64,000 bases of DNA, from assembly GCA_910578885.1 (NCBI GenBank), contig CAJTSH010000022.1:1-64000 (forward strand), given 5' to 3'. Of this stretch, positions 42,784 to 51,631 are shown piece by piece; the stretch's first letter is position 1; every line of letters begins with the position of its first letter. The notes under the pieces were generated by a model. The model saw only the letters and a program-made list of their open reading frames with translations, was not told where the DNA came from and did not search any database. The translations under genes were made by a program, and so were the position numbers. The stretch comes from an uncultured Lachnospiraceae bacterium (GTDB lineage: Bacteria; Bacillota; Clostridia; Lachnospirales; Lachnospiraceae).

Positions 42784-43230
42784 ATGGCAGACGTACATAA
42801 GAAGGGCTTGAATGCCGAATTAATCGAGCGTGATCTGGAAAATTGCTGCAGGGGCGAAGGCTTATGCGGACAGTGTCAGGGAAAGCTGTGTACCATAGGT
42901 TTTGCGAAGCAATGTATACAGGACTATAAGGAGACTCCCAAAAAGGAAGTTTCCGGAGGCTCAAGCCATATTCCTACTACAGATTTCAAAGTATTTGACG
43001 AGGAGGAATTGGAAACAGCGATTGCGCATATTCTTAAGGAGTGCAAAGACTGTAAGGAGGATCATACAGAGGATTGTATTATTAATGTAATCCGTAATTG
43101 CTATGAGGTTGGTTTGCTGGGGGATATACATTCCTATGAGGGAAGCTCACTGGAATACTTGATGTATCTGAAAGCTCATTTTCCGGAGAAAGCAGGACAT
43201 ATTGCAGATATTTATGCAAGTCTGCCGTAG
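42784..43230 (+). CDS. cysteine-rich hypothetical protein
   Basis: A 148-residue soluble protein with two cysteine clusters: CCRGEGLCGQCQGKLC near residues 22-37 (plus C45 in KQCIQ) and CKDCKEDHTEDC near 87-98, then C107. The spacing suggests metal binding (zinc or iron-sulfur) or redox-active thiols. No known domain is recognised. It is preceded by the triplicated 51-bp repeat, so its expression may be tightly controlled, and followed after 80 bases by a chemoreceptor gene, perhaps in the same operon. A sensory or metal-handling role is a guess from composition and neighbours. Confidence 0.75.
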   Translation: MADVHKKGLNAELIERDLENCCRGEGLCGQCQGKLCTIGFAKQCIQDYKETPKKEVSGGSSHIPTTDFKVFDEEELETAIAHILKECKDCKEDHTEDCIINVIRNCYEVGLLGDIHSYEGSSLEYLMYLKAHFPEKAGHIADIYASLP

Positions 43231-43310
43231 GACGCAGCCTCATTATAGCGGAAATGTTGATAAAAATTATAGTATAATAACTAAAAAAATCGTACAAAGG
43301 TGGAGAAAAA

Positions 43311-44804
43311 ATGAAGTCAATGAAAAAAGGACAGGAAGAAGTATATGCTGTGCGGTTGGCAAAGGCAAACCGGACGGCAATGAACTGTCATCTGATTACA
43401 GTGACAGTGCTTGCAATAGCATATTTGCTGGAGGTTGTCAAAGGCTCTAAGACGATACCTTATTTTCTTTTAATTGCAGCTACAGGTTTTATACCCGTTG
43501 TATTGGAATTTTTGATTTATAAGCTCAGGTCGACCCATCCTATGGTGAAGCATGTTATTCCTTGGGGATTTGCCGCAATGTATATGACAATTTTGTTTAC
43601 TACCGATAATGCGCTGGCATTTGTTTATGTCATCCCGATGCTGATTGCGATTACGGTATACAGTGACGTGCGTTACAGCCTTGAAATCGGGGCGGCGGTC
43701 GTACTGGTGAACATTGCGCATATTATTGTATTTTACGGACCGGGCGGATTTGAAGCGGTGGAGATTGCATCTGCGGAAATCCAGATTGCGGCGTTGATCA
43801 TAATTGCGGCATTTTCTTATTATACGGCAAAAGTATCTTTCAAGATGAACCAGTTAGAGATTGATAAGGCGGAGCAGGAAAAGGAGAAATCAGAGGAGCT
43901 GCTGGAAAAGATTCTGCAGGTGTCTTCGGATATAACGGGAGTGATGGATATTGTTTACCGTGAGATGGGGAATTTAAGCGAGTCGATTCAGAGCACGAAG
44001 GGAGCAATGGGCGAATTGACCGGAGGGGCGAATGATACTGCGGAGGCGGTACAGCGTCAGTTGGAGCAGACGGAAGCAATTTCGGGAAAGGTTGAACTGG
44101 TCAAGGACGCTTCCGGTCAGATTGCTGACAACATGGTCGAAACACAGTCTGCCATTCAGACGGGAAATAAGCAGATCGGCCGTCTTGTGCAGCAAGTATC
44201 GCAGACGGAGCAGACGAATATGGAGGTTGCCTCCGAACTGGGACAGCTAAAAGAATATATGGAGCAGATGTTCTCGATTATTGAGATGATTAATAGTATT
44301 ACGTCGCAGACCAGCCTGCTTTCATTGAATGCCTCTATTGAGGCGGCAAGGGCAGGCGAGGCCGGAAGAGGATTTGCAGTTGTTGCATCGGAGATATCCG
44401 GGCTTGCTTCACAGACGCAGGATGCCACTGTAAAGATTGAGAAACTGATTCAGAATGTTTCGGATGAAATCGGAAAGGTAGTAACGATTATTGAGAGCAT
44501 GATTGAGCAGGTGAAAAAGCAGAATAAGGCGGTTGGAGAGACGGCGCAGAGCTTTGAGCATATTTCCGCAAATGCGAAAAATATTGAGCGTCATTCAGAT
44601 GACCTTGCTCAAGTGGTGGGAGAACTGGAGGAGGCAAATCGTGTGATTTCAGAGAGTATTCAGACGATTTCTGCAATTTCCGAAGAGGTTGCGGCCCATA
44701 CGAATACTACATATACCGCTTGCGTGGAAAATGAGGAGACGATTGAACGGCTGAATGTGCAGGCAGCGGATTTAAAGAGACTGGCGGATAATCTGAATCA
44801 ATAG
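43311..44804 (+). CDS. chemoreceptor-like protein with multi-pass membrane sensor
   Basis: A 497-residue protein. Residues 1-175 hold about six transmembrane helices with very short loops, unlike classical receptors with one external domain, and no HAMP is evident. The cytoplasmic part is a methyl-accepting signalling domain with tip [44 protein letters not shown] and long flanking coiled coils. It could sense membrane or energy state, or a hydrophobic ligand. GGTGGAGA precedes the start. Similar in plan to the protein at 56495-57997. Confidence 0.9.
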   Translation: MKSMKKGQEEVYAVRLAKANRTAMNCHLITVTVLAIAYLLEVVKGSKTIPYFLLIAATGFIPVVLEFLIYKLRSTHPMVKHVIPWGFAAMYMTILFTTDNALAFVYVIPMLIAITVYSDVRYSLEIGAAVVLVNIAHIIVFYGPGGFEAVEIASAEIQIAALIIIAAFSYYTAKVSFKMNQLEIDKAEQEKEKSEELLEKILQVSSDITGVMDIVYREMGNLSESIQSTKGAMGELTGGANDTAEAVQRQLEQTEAISGKVELVKDASGQIADNMVETQSAIQTGNKQIGRLVQQVSQTEQTNMEVASELGQLKEYMEQMFSIIEMINSITSQTSLLSLNASIEAARAGEAGRGFAVVASEISGLASQTQDATVKIEKLIQNVSDEIGKVVTIIESMIEQVKKQNKAVGETAQSFEHISANAKNIERHSDDLAQVVGELEEANRVISESIQTISAISEEVAAHTNTTYTACVENEETIERLNVQAADLKRLADNLNQ

Positions 44805-44833
44805 AGACGGAGAAAAAGAATAGCAGGAGGAAG

Positions 44834-44895
44834 TTTGGAAGTAGTCTTCCCAATCTACCTAGATGGCGTGACAAGCACGCCGGAAAGAGGAAAAA
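44834..44895 (+). promoter_or_regulatory. conserved two-hairpin leader element, copy D
   Basis: Stem 1 GGAAG-tagt-CTTCC, linker CAATCTACCTAGATGG (ATCTA/TAGAT also self-complementary), stem 2 GGCGTG-acaag-CACGCC (44874-44890 region), then 14 nt with GGAAAGAGG before the ATG of the dNTPase gene. AGGAGG lies just upstream at 44825-44830, followed by TTTGGAAG as in copy C. A one-base deletion against copy C breaks the short reading frame shared by the other copies, which favours RNA structure over a conserved peptide. Confidence 0.75.
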
Positions 44896-46119
44896 ATGGC
44901 GGAATATCAGAATCTTTCGAAAGAATTGCAGGAACGGATTATAGCGGACAGAAAGCATCATATTGAGAATCCATATGCGTTTCGGGATGATGATATTATC
45001 CGCCGCGAGATGAATCATGACTGTGCCAATCTCTGGCGTCCTGCATTTGTCCGGGATGTGGAAAAGATTATGCATTTGCCTTATTACAACCGTTATGCAG
45101 ATAAGACGCAGGTTTATTCCCTGTACCGGAATGATGATATTTCCAGACGGGCATTTCACGTACAGTTGGTTTCCAGAATTGCGAGGAATATTGGAAGTGT
45201 GCTGGGACTGAATCTGGATTTGATAGAGGCAATTTCACTGGGACATGATATCGGACATACGCCCTTTGGGCATGCCGGTGAGCGGATGCTCTCCGAGCTC
45301 TATTACGGAGAGACGGGGCGGTATTTCAACCACAATGTGCACAGTGTCCGGGTACTGGATGTGCTGACGGACCGGAATATCAGCTTACAGACTCTGGACG
45401 GAATACTCTGCCATAACGGCGAACTGGAGCAGAAGGAGTACCGGTCTATGGCGCTTTCCGGCTTTGCGGAGCTTGAAGAACGTATAGAGGACTGTTATAT
45501 AGAAGAAAAAGGAATCTTAAAGCTGGTTCCGTCTACTTTAGAGGCGTGTGTGATGCGCATCTGTGATATTATCGCATATCTTGGCAAGGACAGGCAAGAC
45601 GCCAAACGGCTGGGGATGCTGGCTGCGGAAGATGATTTCTATAGCGGAGCGGTGGGAACGACCAATGCAGAAATCATCAATAACTTTACGGTAAATATTC
45701 TGGAAAACAGCTATGGGAAACCTTATTTGAAAATGGATGATACATATTTTGATACATTAAAGAGAGCCAAACAGGAGAACTATAGACATATTTACCAAAA
45801 TGAGAGGATAGAAGCATCTGTAAATGAGATGCTGCGCCCCATGTTCGAAAAGATGTATCATAGAGTTCTGCAGGATGCGAAGGAGAAAAATGCAAACTCT
45901 TGGCTGTACCGCCATCATATCGAATATGTTGCAGAGCTTAACCGGTATGCCAGACATTTTTCCGTTGAGAAATATCTGGAAACGGAACCGAATCAGCTTG
46001 TCGTGGACTACATGGCAAGTATGACCGACGACTATTTTGTGGATTTTTATCAGGAATTATTTCCGGGGGATTGCCATGAGCTGCATTATATCGGATATTT
46101 TGAGGAAAATCAGCCATAA
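44896..46119 (+). CDS. dNTP triphosphohydrolase (dGTPase-like HD protein)
   Basis: A 407-residue HD-domain enzyme that removes triphosphate from deoxynucleotides, usually dGTP, and so balances dNTP pools. Landmarks: YADKTQVYSL near residue 65 (the metal-binding HD core normally begins H-R-x-x-x-K-T-Q), RRAFHVQLVSRIARNI, the HD doublet in SLGHDIGHTPFGHAGE and FNHNVHSVRVLD. The residue pattern NRYADKTQV replaces the usual RRLxxKTQV, so the first metal histidine is not at its standard place; function is still likely because the rest is intact. Start is set by leader copy D. It converges with the SDR gene. Confidence 0.88.
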   Translation: MAEYQNLSKELQERIIADRKHHIENPYAFRDDDIIRREMNHDCANLWRPAFVRDVEKIMHLPYYNRYADKTQVYSLYRNDDISRRAFHVQLVSRIARNIGSVLGLNLDLIEAISLGHDIGHTPFGHAGERMLSELYYGETGRYFNHNVHSVRVLDVLTDRNISLQTLDGILCHNGELEQKEYRSMALSGFAELEERIEDCYIEEKGILKLVPSTLEACVMRICDIIAYLGKDRQDAKRLGMLAAEDDFYSGAVGTTNAEIINNFTVNILENSYGKPYLKMDDTYFDTLKRAKQENYRHIYQNERIEASVNEMLRPMFEKMYHRVLQDAKEKNANSWLYRHHIEYVAELNRYARHFSVEKYLETEPNQLVVDYMASMTDDYFVDFYQELFPGDCHELHYIGYFEENQP

Positions 46120-46165
46120 CACATTTGGAAAGCATGAGTGGGAAAACAGCGTGGCTTGGCCGGAA

Positions 46166-46894
46166 TTATATCCAGCCGCCATCCAGCCGGATAATTTGAC
46201 CTGTGAGGTAGGTGGTGGAATTTGCTAAGGAGAAGGCAAGTTCCGCCACCTCTTTTGTTGTTCCGTAGCGTCCGCTGGGAATCTCTTCTTCCAGAGCTGC
46301 GCGTTCCTCCGATGAAAAGCAGGCGTTCATCCGGGTGTCAATCGCACCGCAGGAGATTGCGTTGACTTGAATTCCGCTGGGGGCGAGCTCTTTTGCAAGC
46401 GCTTTGGTAAGCGCATTCACACCGCCTTTTGCAGCAGAATAGGCGGCTTCGCAGGAGGCGCCGGCTTCTCCCCAGACAGAGGAAATGTTGATGATTCTTC
46501 CCGATTTCTTTGCGAGCATGGAAGGAATGGCTTCTTTGCAGCAGTAGAAAACAGAAGAAAGATTTGTATTTAAAAGCGTCTGCCATTCCGTGGTTGTCAT
46601 TTCATGAAAAAGTCCGATATGGGAAATGCCGGCATTATTTACAAGAATGTCTATTGTCCCAAAGGCGTCATGCGCTTTTTGAAACATTTCTGACACAAAA
46701 TCCGGATTGCTTACATCACCGATGCAGGTAAAACAGGAGATGTGATATTCCTGTATTAGTTGTGAAGCAAGCGCATGAAGCGCATCTGCGGAGCGGGCAC
46801 AATTTATCACAAGATGATAGGAGTGCCGGGCAAATTCTGTTGCAATGGCTTTCCCGATTCCGTGGGAGGCGCCGGTAATCAATGCAGTGGGCAT
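46166..46894 (-). CDS. short-chain dehydrogenase/reductase (FabG-like)
   Basis: A 242-residue SDR enzyme started at ATG 46894 behind AAAGGAG. NAD(P) motif TGASHGIGKAIA at about 7-18, NNAGISH near 85, catalytic serine in NISSVWGEAG and YxxxK in AAYSAAKGG, with a C-terminal LTGQIIRLDGGW typical of FabG-like 3-oxoacyl-ACP reductases. It is not in a fatty-acid gene cluster, and single FabG-like genes often serve other substrates, so the exact role is open. Confidence 0.9.
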   Translation of the reverse strand: MPTALITGASHGIGKAIATEFARHSYHLVINCARSADALHALASQLIQEYHISCFTCIGDVSNPDFVSEMFQKAHDAFGTIDILVNNAGISHIGLFHEMTTTEWQTLLNTNLSSVFYCCKEAIPSMLAKKSGRIINISSVWGEAGASCEAAYSAAKGGVNALTKALAKELAPSGIQVNAISCGAIDTRMNACFSSEERAALEEEIPSGRYGTTKEVAELAFSLANSTTYLTGQIIRLDGGWI

Positions 46895-47006
46895 AAGTTT
46901 CTCCTTTCGCAATCACTGAAATGAAATACGTTTTCTATGATTATAGCATAATCATGTAATAAGTTTCTAAATATTTTATTAAATTATGCAGATTGTACAA
47001 AAATGC

Positions 47007-47034
47007 TTGTACCTGTGTAAATATATGGTATAAT
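47007..47034 (+). promoter_or_regulatory. promoter of the HPF gene
   Basis: TTGTAC (47007-47012), 16-base spacer and TATAAT (47029-47034), about 90 bases before the start codon. Confidence 0.6.
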
Positions 47035-47126
47035 TAAATAGAAATATGAGCATTGGGACACATATTTTGTCCCATAGACCCATAGCAACATGGTTACACA
47101 AAATAAAAGAAAAGGGGTTGGACATC

Positions 47127-47654
47127 ATGCGTATTATAATTAGCGGAAGAAACATTGAACTAACAGACGGATTGAAAGCGGCAGTAGAGGATAAAATCGG
47201 CAAGCTGGAGAAGTATTTTACTCCTGACACGGATGTTTATGTAACGTTAAGTGTTGAAAAAGAACGGCAGAAGATAGAGGTTACAATACCTGTGAAGGGG
47301 AATATTATCCGTTCCGAACAGGTGAGCAATGATATGTATGTTTCCATTGATTTAGTAGAAGAGATTATTGAGCGTCAGTTGAAGAAATATAAGAATAAAC
47401 TGATTGCACAGAAGCAGAGTGCGAGCAGCTTCCGTAAGGAGTTTATCGAGAAGGAAGTGGAAGCGGATGATGAGATTAAAATTATCCGTACCAAGAAGTT
47501 TGATATGAAGCCGATGTATCCGGAAGATGCGTGTGTGCAGATGGAGCTTTTGGGTCATGATTTCTTTGTATTCGTGAATGCTGAGAGTGACGAGGTCAAT
47601 GTTGTCTATAAGAGAAAGGGCAGTACGTACGGTTTGATTGAGCCGGAGTTCTGA
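47127..47654 (+). CDS. hpf: ribosome hibernation promoting factor, long form
   Basis: A 175-residue long-form HPF, started at ATG 47127 (MRIIISGRNIELTDGLK); the in-frame ATG at 47046 lacks a good ribosome site and family members start here. The N-terminal domain (1-100) binds the decoding region of the 30S subunit. The C-terminal domain (about 120-175, KKFDMKPMYPEDACVQMELLGHDFFVFVN) mediates pairing of two ribosomes into 100S particles in resting cells. Alone between its promoter and the 47695 hairpin. Confidence 0.94.
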   Translation: MRIIISGRNIELTDGLKAAVEDKIGKLEKYFTPDTDVYVTLSVEKERQKIEVTIPVKGNIIRSEQVSNDMYVSIDLVEEIIERQLKKYKNKLIAQKQSASSFRKEFIEKEVEADDEIKIIRTKKFDMKPMYPEDACVQMELLGHDFFVFVNAESDEVNVVYKRKGSTYGLIEPEF

Positions 47655-47694
47655 AACAGATAATTTATTCGGGTATTGAACAGGAGTATAGCAG

Positions 47695-47731
47695 GCGGCA
47701 GGCAATCCTTAGGGTTGCCTGCCGCTTCATT
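47695..47731 (+). terminator. Rho-independent terminator of the HPF gene
   Basis: 11-bp stem GCGGCAGGCAA (47695-47705) / TTGCCTGCCGC (47715-47725) with TTCATT after it. The T-tract is imperfect but the stem is strong. Confidence 0.75.
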
Positions 47732-47763
47732 CGGAAATTGGGTATTTATCAGGTAATTGCAGG

Positions 47764-49881
47764 TCAAAAACTATTCCAAGGAAGAATTGTACCCATTACT
47801 TTACGCGGCTGAGCTTTGATTTGTACATCAAATTTAAGAGATGTTCTTGTTATTTTTGTGTCTGCATTATGTAATCTCATAGAAATGATCCATTGGTCAA
47901 AATAAATTTCTATTGTTGTCTTGCTCTTAGGCTTTATGCGTACTTCAACTATTTCTTCCGGCATAGTTATAGTTTTAGCTGCCTGTTCGTTTTTGTGTCC
48001 ATGAAATGGTCTCATGAGGGAGCCGTGCATATTGTATGGGTATACTTTGGTTGCTTTTGCACCATCATCTTTGATAAACTTATAAAAATCCTGAGTCCCA
48101 AACATGTATTCAAAGAAGGCTTGGGTAAACTTCTTTGCGCTTTCTGTGTGCAGGATATCAGCATTTTCATCAGCAATGCCAAGATGCCTTATTTCTTTTA
48201 CAAATGATTTTATGATAGGAAAATATATGGCATCCATTTTGTTATCCACAGAGGACCACTTTTCATATTTTTGTGCATATGAATCAATTTTCTGGAAAAT
48301 GTCATTCATATCATTGATAAACTCAGTGCTGCAGTGAAATAGACCATTTGTCCATACTTTTGCAAAATCAGGGTCTTCTGTAATTCGAGGATGTTTTACA
48401 GCTTCGTGATTATTTTTACAGCTAATACCGATATTGTGAATCCTTTTTTTATGTTCCCGATCTGCAAAAATTGTGAAATCAATATCTCGAACGTCTCCTT
48501 TGGTTCCGGCAGTATCAGGCATTGCACGAAGTATGCCGAACATTTCTGTGTCTGGTTTTAATATTGGCTCTGCCATTCTTAAATATATTGCCGCTACACG
48601 TGCAGCTTTGTTATAATCATTAGATAATGTTTCGACATGAAGCAGCTCTAATCCATCTTCATCATCTGCATCTTCATCAGGGCCTTGAAAAACTTGATAT
48701 GCTTTTTCAATATTTTGATAGTTTTTATCTTTTATGATTTCTAATTTGTCAGATTCCCAACCATTTTCGGTTAATTCACGGTACATTTCGATTAATGTAG
48801 CATATTCAAAAGCTTTGTCGCTGATAACTGTATTAGTGATTCGCTTGTCTGCAGAACTGCCTCTTATTTCTGCCTCAGGATTTTCAAAATTTAACAGTGG
48901 AGCAAGGTCTCTGGCAGTCAATATCCTGTTTACTTCTGTGGCGATTGCCTCTGCTAATTTTACAGGCACGGCATTTCCGATTTGCCGGTATTTACTGTCT
49001 AAATCGCCGCAAAATTCCATTCTGGCAGGGAAGGTCTGTATGGCAGCGGCTTCTTTGTAACTTAAACGTCTATTCTTGCCAATAAATCGAAACTTATCGA
49101 CATCTTCAAATTCCATTCCGGCAGAATCGGGACTTAAGGGAACCTGCTTTGCCATTGCCGGAATAGTAAAAGAAACGTCTTCATAGCCTCTTTTTCTATT
49201 TCTGGACATGTATCTGGAGGAAAAGGGTGATTGGCACACATCATTCATGTCCACTTCGCCTAAATCAGCAAGGGCTTCTCTTAATGTTACTATTTTGGGG
49301 TCTCCTGACGGGAAGATATATGCGCCTCCATTACAGATATCATTACGTATACCAATAAATATTACACGCATTCTGTCTTGTGGAACGCCATAGTTTTTAG
49401 CATTTACAGTAGGCGCGGACATTGTATATCCAAGCTCAGAAAAGTCATCGATTATTTTATTAAATACAGCGCCATCACCAAGCGTTTTTATTCCGATAAC
49501 GTTTTCTGCTACAATTACTTTTGGTGTTTTTATTTTGACGATTTCAACAAAGTGTCTATATAAAATGTTTCTTGAATCGTCAACTTGCCGCGGTCCGGCA
49601 AGGGAAAAACCCTGACAGGGAAAGCCTCCGAGTATAACGTCAATATCAATATCAGGCAATATGCCTTTTAGATCCAATTTTGAGATGTCTCCACATTCAA
49701 TAATTGTACATTCTTCAGGGTTCTTTCTGGTTCCGTCAGAATTATAATTTGCCCATTTGTCATACGTTTCACATGCGTCTTTTGCGCAATCATTTGCCCA
49801 TAATATTTGGAACCCTTTATTATGGAACCCCATGTCTAATCCGCCTGCGCCTGAAAACATAGATATAACTTTAAAATTCAT
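47764..49881 (-). CDS. fused cytosine-5 DNA methyltransferase and HaeIII-like restriction endonuclease
   Basis: A 705-residue protein started at ATG 49881 with GGAGG upstream. Residues 1-325 are a complete C5 methyltransferase: FSGAGG (9-14), catalytic C89 in GGFPCQGFS, ENV (126-128), QDRMR (168-172) and IGNAVPV (301-307); its target region has RYMSRNRKRGYEDVSFTIPA, similar to M.HaeIII as I recall it. Residues about 410-705 resemble the HaeIII restriction endonuclease family, with VRDIDFTI (464-471) and GISCKNNHEAVKHPRI (485-500), the probable active-site segments. HaeIII cuts GGCC, so this may be a one-chain R-M system for GGCC or a related site. The composition is AT-rich relative to the flanking hpf and ddl genes, suggesting acquisition. 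Domain assignment is from memory of motifs. Confidence 0.8.
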   Translation of the reverse strand: MNFKVISMFSGAGGLDMGFHNKGFQILWANDCAKDACETYDKWANYNSDGTRKNPEECTIIECGDISKLDLKGILPDIDIDVILGGFPCQGFSLAGPRQVDDSRNILYRHFVEIVKIKTPKVIVAENVIGIKTLGDGAVFNKIIDDFSELGYTMSAPTVNAKNYGVPQDRMRVIFIGIRNDICNGGAYIFPSGDPKIVTLREALADLGEVDMNDVCQSPFSSRYMSRNRKRGYEDVSFTIPAMAKQVPLSPDSAGMEFEDVDKFRFIGKNRRLSYKEAAAIQTFPARMEFCGDLDSKYRQIGNAVPVKLAEAIATEVNRILTARDLAPLLNFENPEAEIRGSSADKRITNTVISDKAFEYATLIEMYRELTENGWESDKLEIIKDKNYQNIEKAYQVFQGPDEDADDEDGLELLHVETLSNDYNKAARVAAIYLRMAEPILKPDTEMFGILRAMPDTAGTKGDVRDIDFTIFADREHKKRIHNIGISCKNNHEAVKHPRITEDPDFAKVWTNGLFHCSTEFINDMNDIFQKIDSYAQKYEKWSSVDNKMDAIYFPIIKSFVKEIRHLGIADENADILHTESAKKFTQAFFEYMFGTQDFYKFIKDDGAKATKVYPYNMHGSLMRPFHGHKNEQAAKTITMPEEIVEVRIKPKSKTTIEIYFDQWIISMRLHNADTKITRTSLKFDVQIKAQPRKVMGTILPWNSF

Positions 49882-49934
49882 TTGTAAAACCTCCATTATT
49901 TTATGATTCTCATGGGTCGATTGGACAAATGTTA

Positions 49935-50294
49935 TCATGTAATGGCTGATTTTCCAAAAATAACACGCACTTTTTGGTTGATAAACTTATTCTCAAACAT
50001 GTCTTTTATTAAATATACGTCTTCATATTTAAGTTTTGGGAAAAAATAAATATCATTCGCTCCTGTGTCAACGATTGGTCCATAGTACTTATTGATAACG
50101 CATAGCTCGGTTAAACTGTTTATCAGCTCTTGTTTATGATTAATTTCTGTATGAAATACTACCATCATGCTTTGTTGAATAAAATTAGTATATTTATGAA
50201 TATCATGGATGTGCAAGGTGTATTGGGCAAATAATTTTTTTTTATGAAAAAAATATGTATTGCATAAAGAATTTTTTGTAGCTTCATTTACCAT
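49935..50294 (-). CDS. hypothetical protein upstream of the M-R fusion
   Basis: A 119-residue protein started at ATG 50294, nine bases after GGAG (the ATG at 50303 abuts the ribosome site). Rich in Lys, Tyr, Phe and Asn, with LHIHDIHKYTNFIQQSM and YFFPKLKYEDVYLIKDMF. No recognised domain and no helix-turn-helix. Same strand and AT-rich composition as the fusion gene 53 bases downstream, so both probably moved together; it might modulate the R-M enzyme or be an unrelated passenger. Confidence 0.6.
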   Translation of the reverse strand: MVNEATKNSLCNTYFFHKKKLFAQYTLHIHDIHKYTNFIQQSMMVVFHTEINHKQELINSLTELCVINKYYGPIVDTGANDIYFFPKLKYEDVYLIKDMFENKFINQKVRVIFGKSAIT

Positions 50295-50456
50295 ATGAAT
50301 CATCTCCTTCCTGATTAAGTATAGAACATATATTCGAACTAATCAATAATTTTTTTATTTTTAACATGTCAGATTATTCTAACATAGTTATACCAGATTT
50401 TCATTAGCAAATTTCTACATAATATCCGAATACATATAGAACCCGCCATACGTTTA

Positions 50457-50465
50457 TGCTATAAT
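50457..50465 (+). promoter_or_regulatory. extended -10 promoter of the XRE-TPR gene
   Basis: TGCTATAAT (50457-50465), an extended -10 box, 34 bases before the start codon; no good -35 is visible. Confidence 0.5.
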
Positions 50466-50499
50466 TTTCCGGGGTGTTTCATGAGGAAGGAAAAATTAT

Positions 50500-51396
50500 A
50501 TGGCAAAATATTCAGTTGGAGAATACATATATAATGTAAGGAAAAGAAAAGGATACACTCAGGAGGAGCTTGCAGAAGGAATTTGTACGACAGGAACCTT
50601 GTCGAAAATAGAGAATGGAAATAGGACGCCCTCCATTAGTATCTACGAAGCGTTGATGCAGAGGCTCGGAGAACCGGCTTCTCTTTTTTCTGTTTACATA
50701 GGAGAAAAGGAGCTTGCGGCAGACAATTTCTGTCGGAAGGTGATACGGATTCTGGCTCGGAATGAAGTGGAGCATCTGGATATGGTGATGGAGGAATATG
50801 GAGCGGCATTGGTGAAATATCATTTGAAGGAAAGTCCGATTATGTTGTGCATGAAAGCAATCTGCCATACGATGATGCAGTATCCGCCTCAAAAGGTGTT
50901 GGAAGAATTGCTTGATGCACTTCGGATGACTGCTCCGGAGAACTTTGAAACTTGGATGAGAGAGAAGCGAAAGCTGTTAACCTTTGATGAAATTGTAATA
51001 TGGAACAACATTGCGATACAGTATAAATATATGAAACAGTCAGATAGAGCATTGGAAATTTGGAAGATGTTGCGGGAATATCTGTCTGTGAGGGAAGTGG
51101 ACGAAGACGAAAAGGCGAAAATCTATCCCGTTATTTTATATAACTTATCGGGGATTTACGCCCAGAGAAATTTATATGCAGAAGCGGTTCAATACAGTGA
51201 GGAGGGAATCCGAAACTGTGTGGAATTTGGAAAGCTGTTTCCGCTGCCCTATCTTTTGCATCAAAAGAGCGAGGGGCTTTTGGCATTAGGAGAGGTTCAT
51301 TCAGCGGAGGAATATCTGCGGAAATCAGAATTAGTTCTGGAAATCATAAAGAAAAAGCATGTAAAAATAATGGAAGAAATGACGGCTGCATTCTAA
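50500..51396 (+). CDS. XRE-family regulator with TPR domain (Rgg/PlcR-like)
   Basis: A 298-residue regulator. N-terminal helix-turn-helix (about 6-62: IYNVRKRKGYTQEELAEGICTTGTLSKIENGNRTPSISIYEALMQRLG) and a C-terminal helical repeat domain (about 75-290) of tetratricopeptide type, e.g. NLSGIYAQRNLYAEAVQYSEEGI. This layout is that of RRNPP regulators, which bind short secreted peptides; no candidate peptide gene is visible next to it. AGGAAGG precedes the start. The following 235-base gap contains the ddl promoter only. Confidence 0.85.
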   Translation: MAKYSVGEYIYNVRKRKGYTQEELAEGICTTGTLSKIENGNRTPSISIYEALMQRLGEPASLFSVYIGEKELAADNFCRKVIRILARNEVEHLDMVMEEYGAALVKYHLKESPIMLCMKAICHTMMQYPPQKVLEELLDALRMTAPENFETWMREKRKLLTFDEIVIWNNIAIQYKYMKQSDRALEIWKMLREYLSVREVDEDEKAKIYPVILYNLSGIYAQRNLYAEAVQYSEEGIRNCVEFGKLFPLPYLLHQKSEGLLALGEVHSAEEYLRKSELVLEIIKKKHVKIMEEMTAAF

Positions 51397-51535
51397 ATGC
51401 GGAAATGACTACATGAAATAGTACAAAATAGAGAAAGCATGTGCACCCCGAGAAAGATGCTTCATGACAGTTTGGGTTAGGACTTTAACAGCAGATTTTG
51501 CAATAGACAAGGCAGGTTTTACAATACATCTTTAC

Positions 51536-51564
51536 TTGTCATATGGAAGGAAAAGGTATACTAT
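51536..51564 (+). promoter_or_regulatory. promoter of the ddl-murF operon
   Basis: TTGTCA (51536-51541) with overlapping -10 candidates TATACT (51557-51562) and TACTAT (51559-51564; 17-base spacer). A small hairpin TTCCC/GGGAA near 51591-51607 lies in the leader. Confidence 0.45.
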
Positions 51565-51631
51565 AAAATTAGTGTGTTGACGCGATTAGATTCCCAAAAG
51601 ACGGGAATTTCTTTCAGAAAGGAATAAGAAA

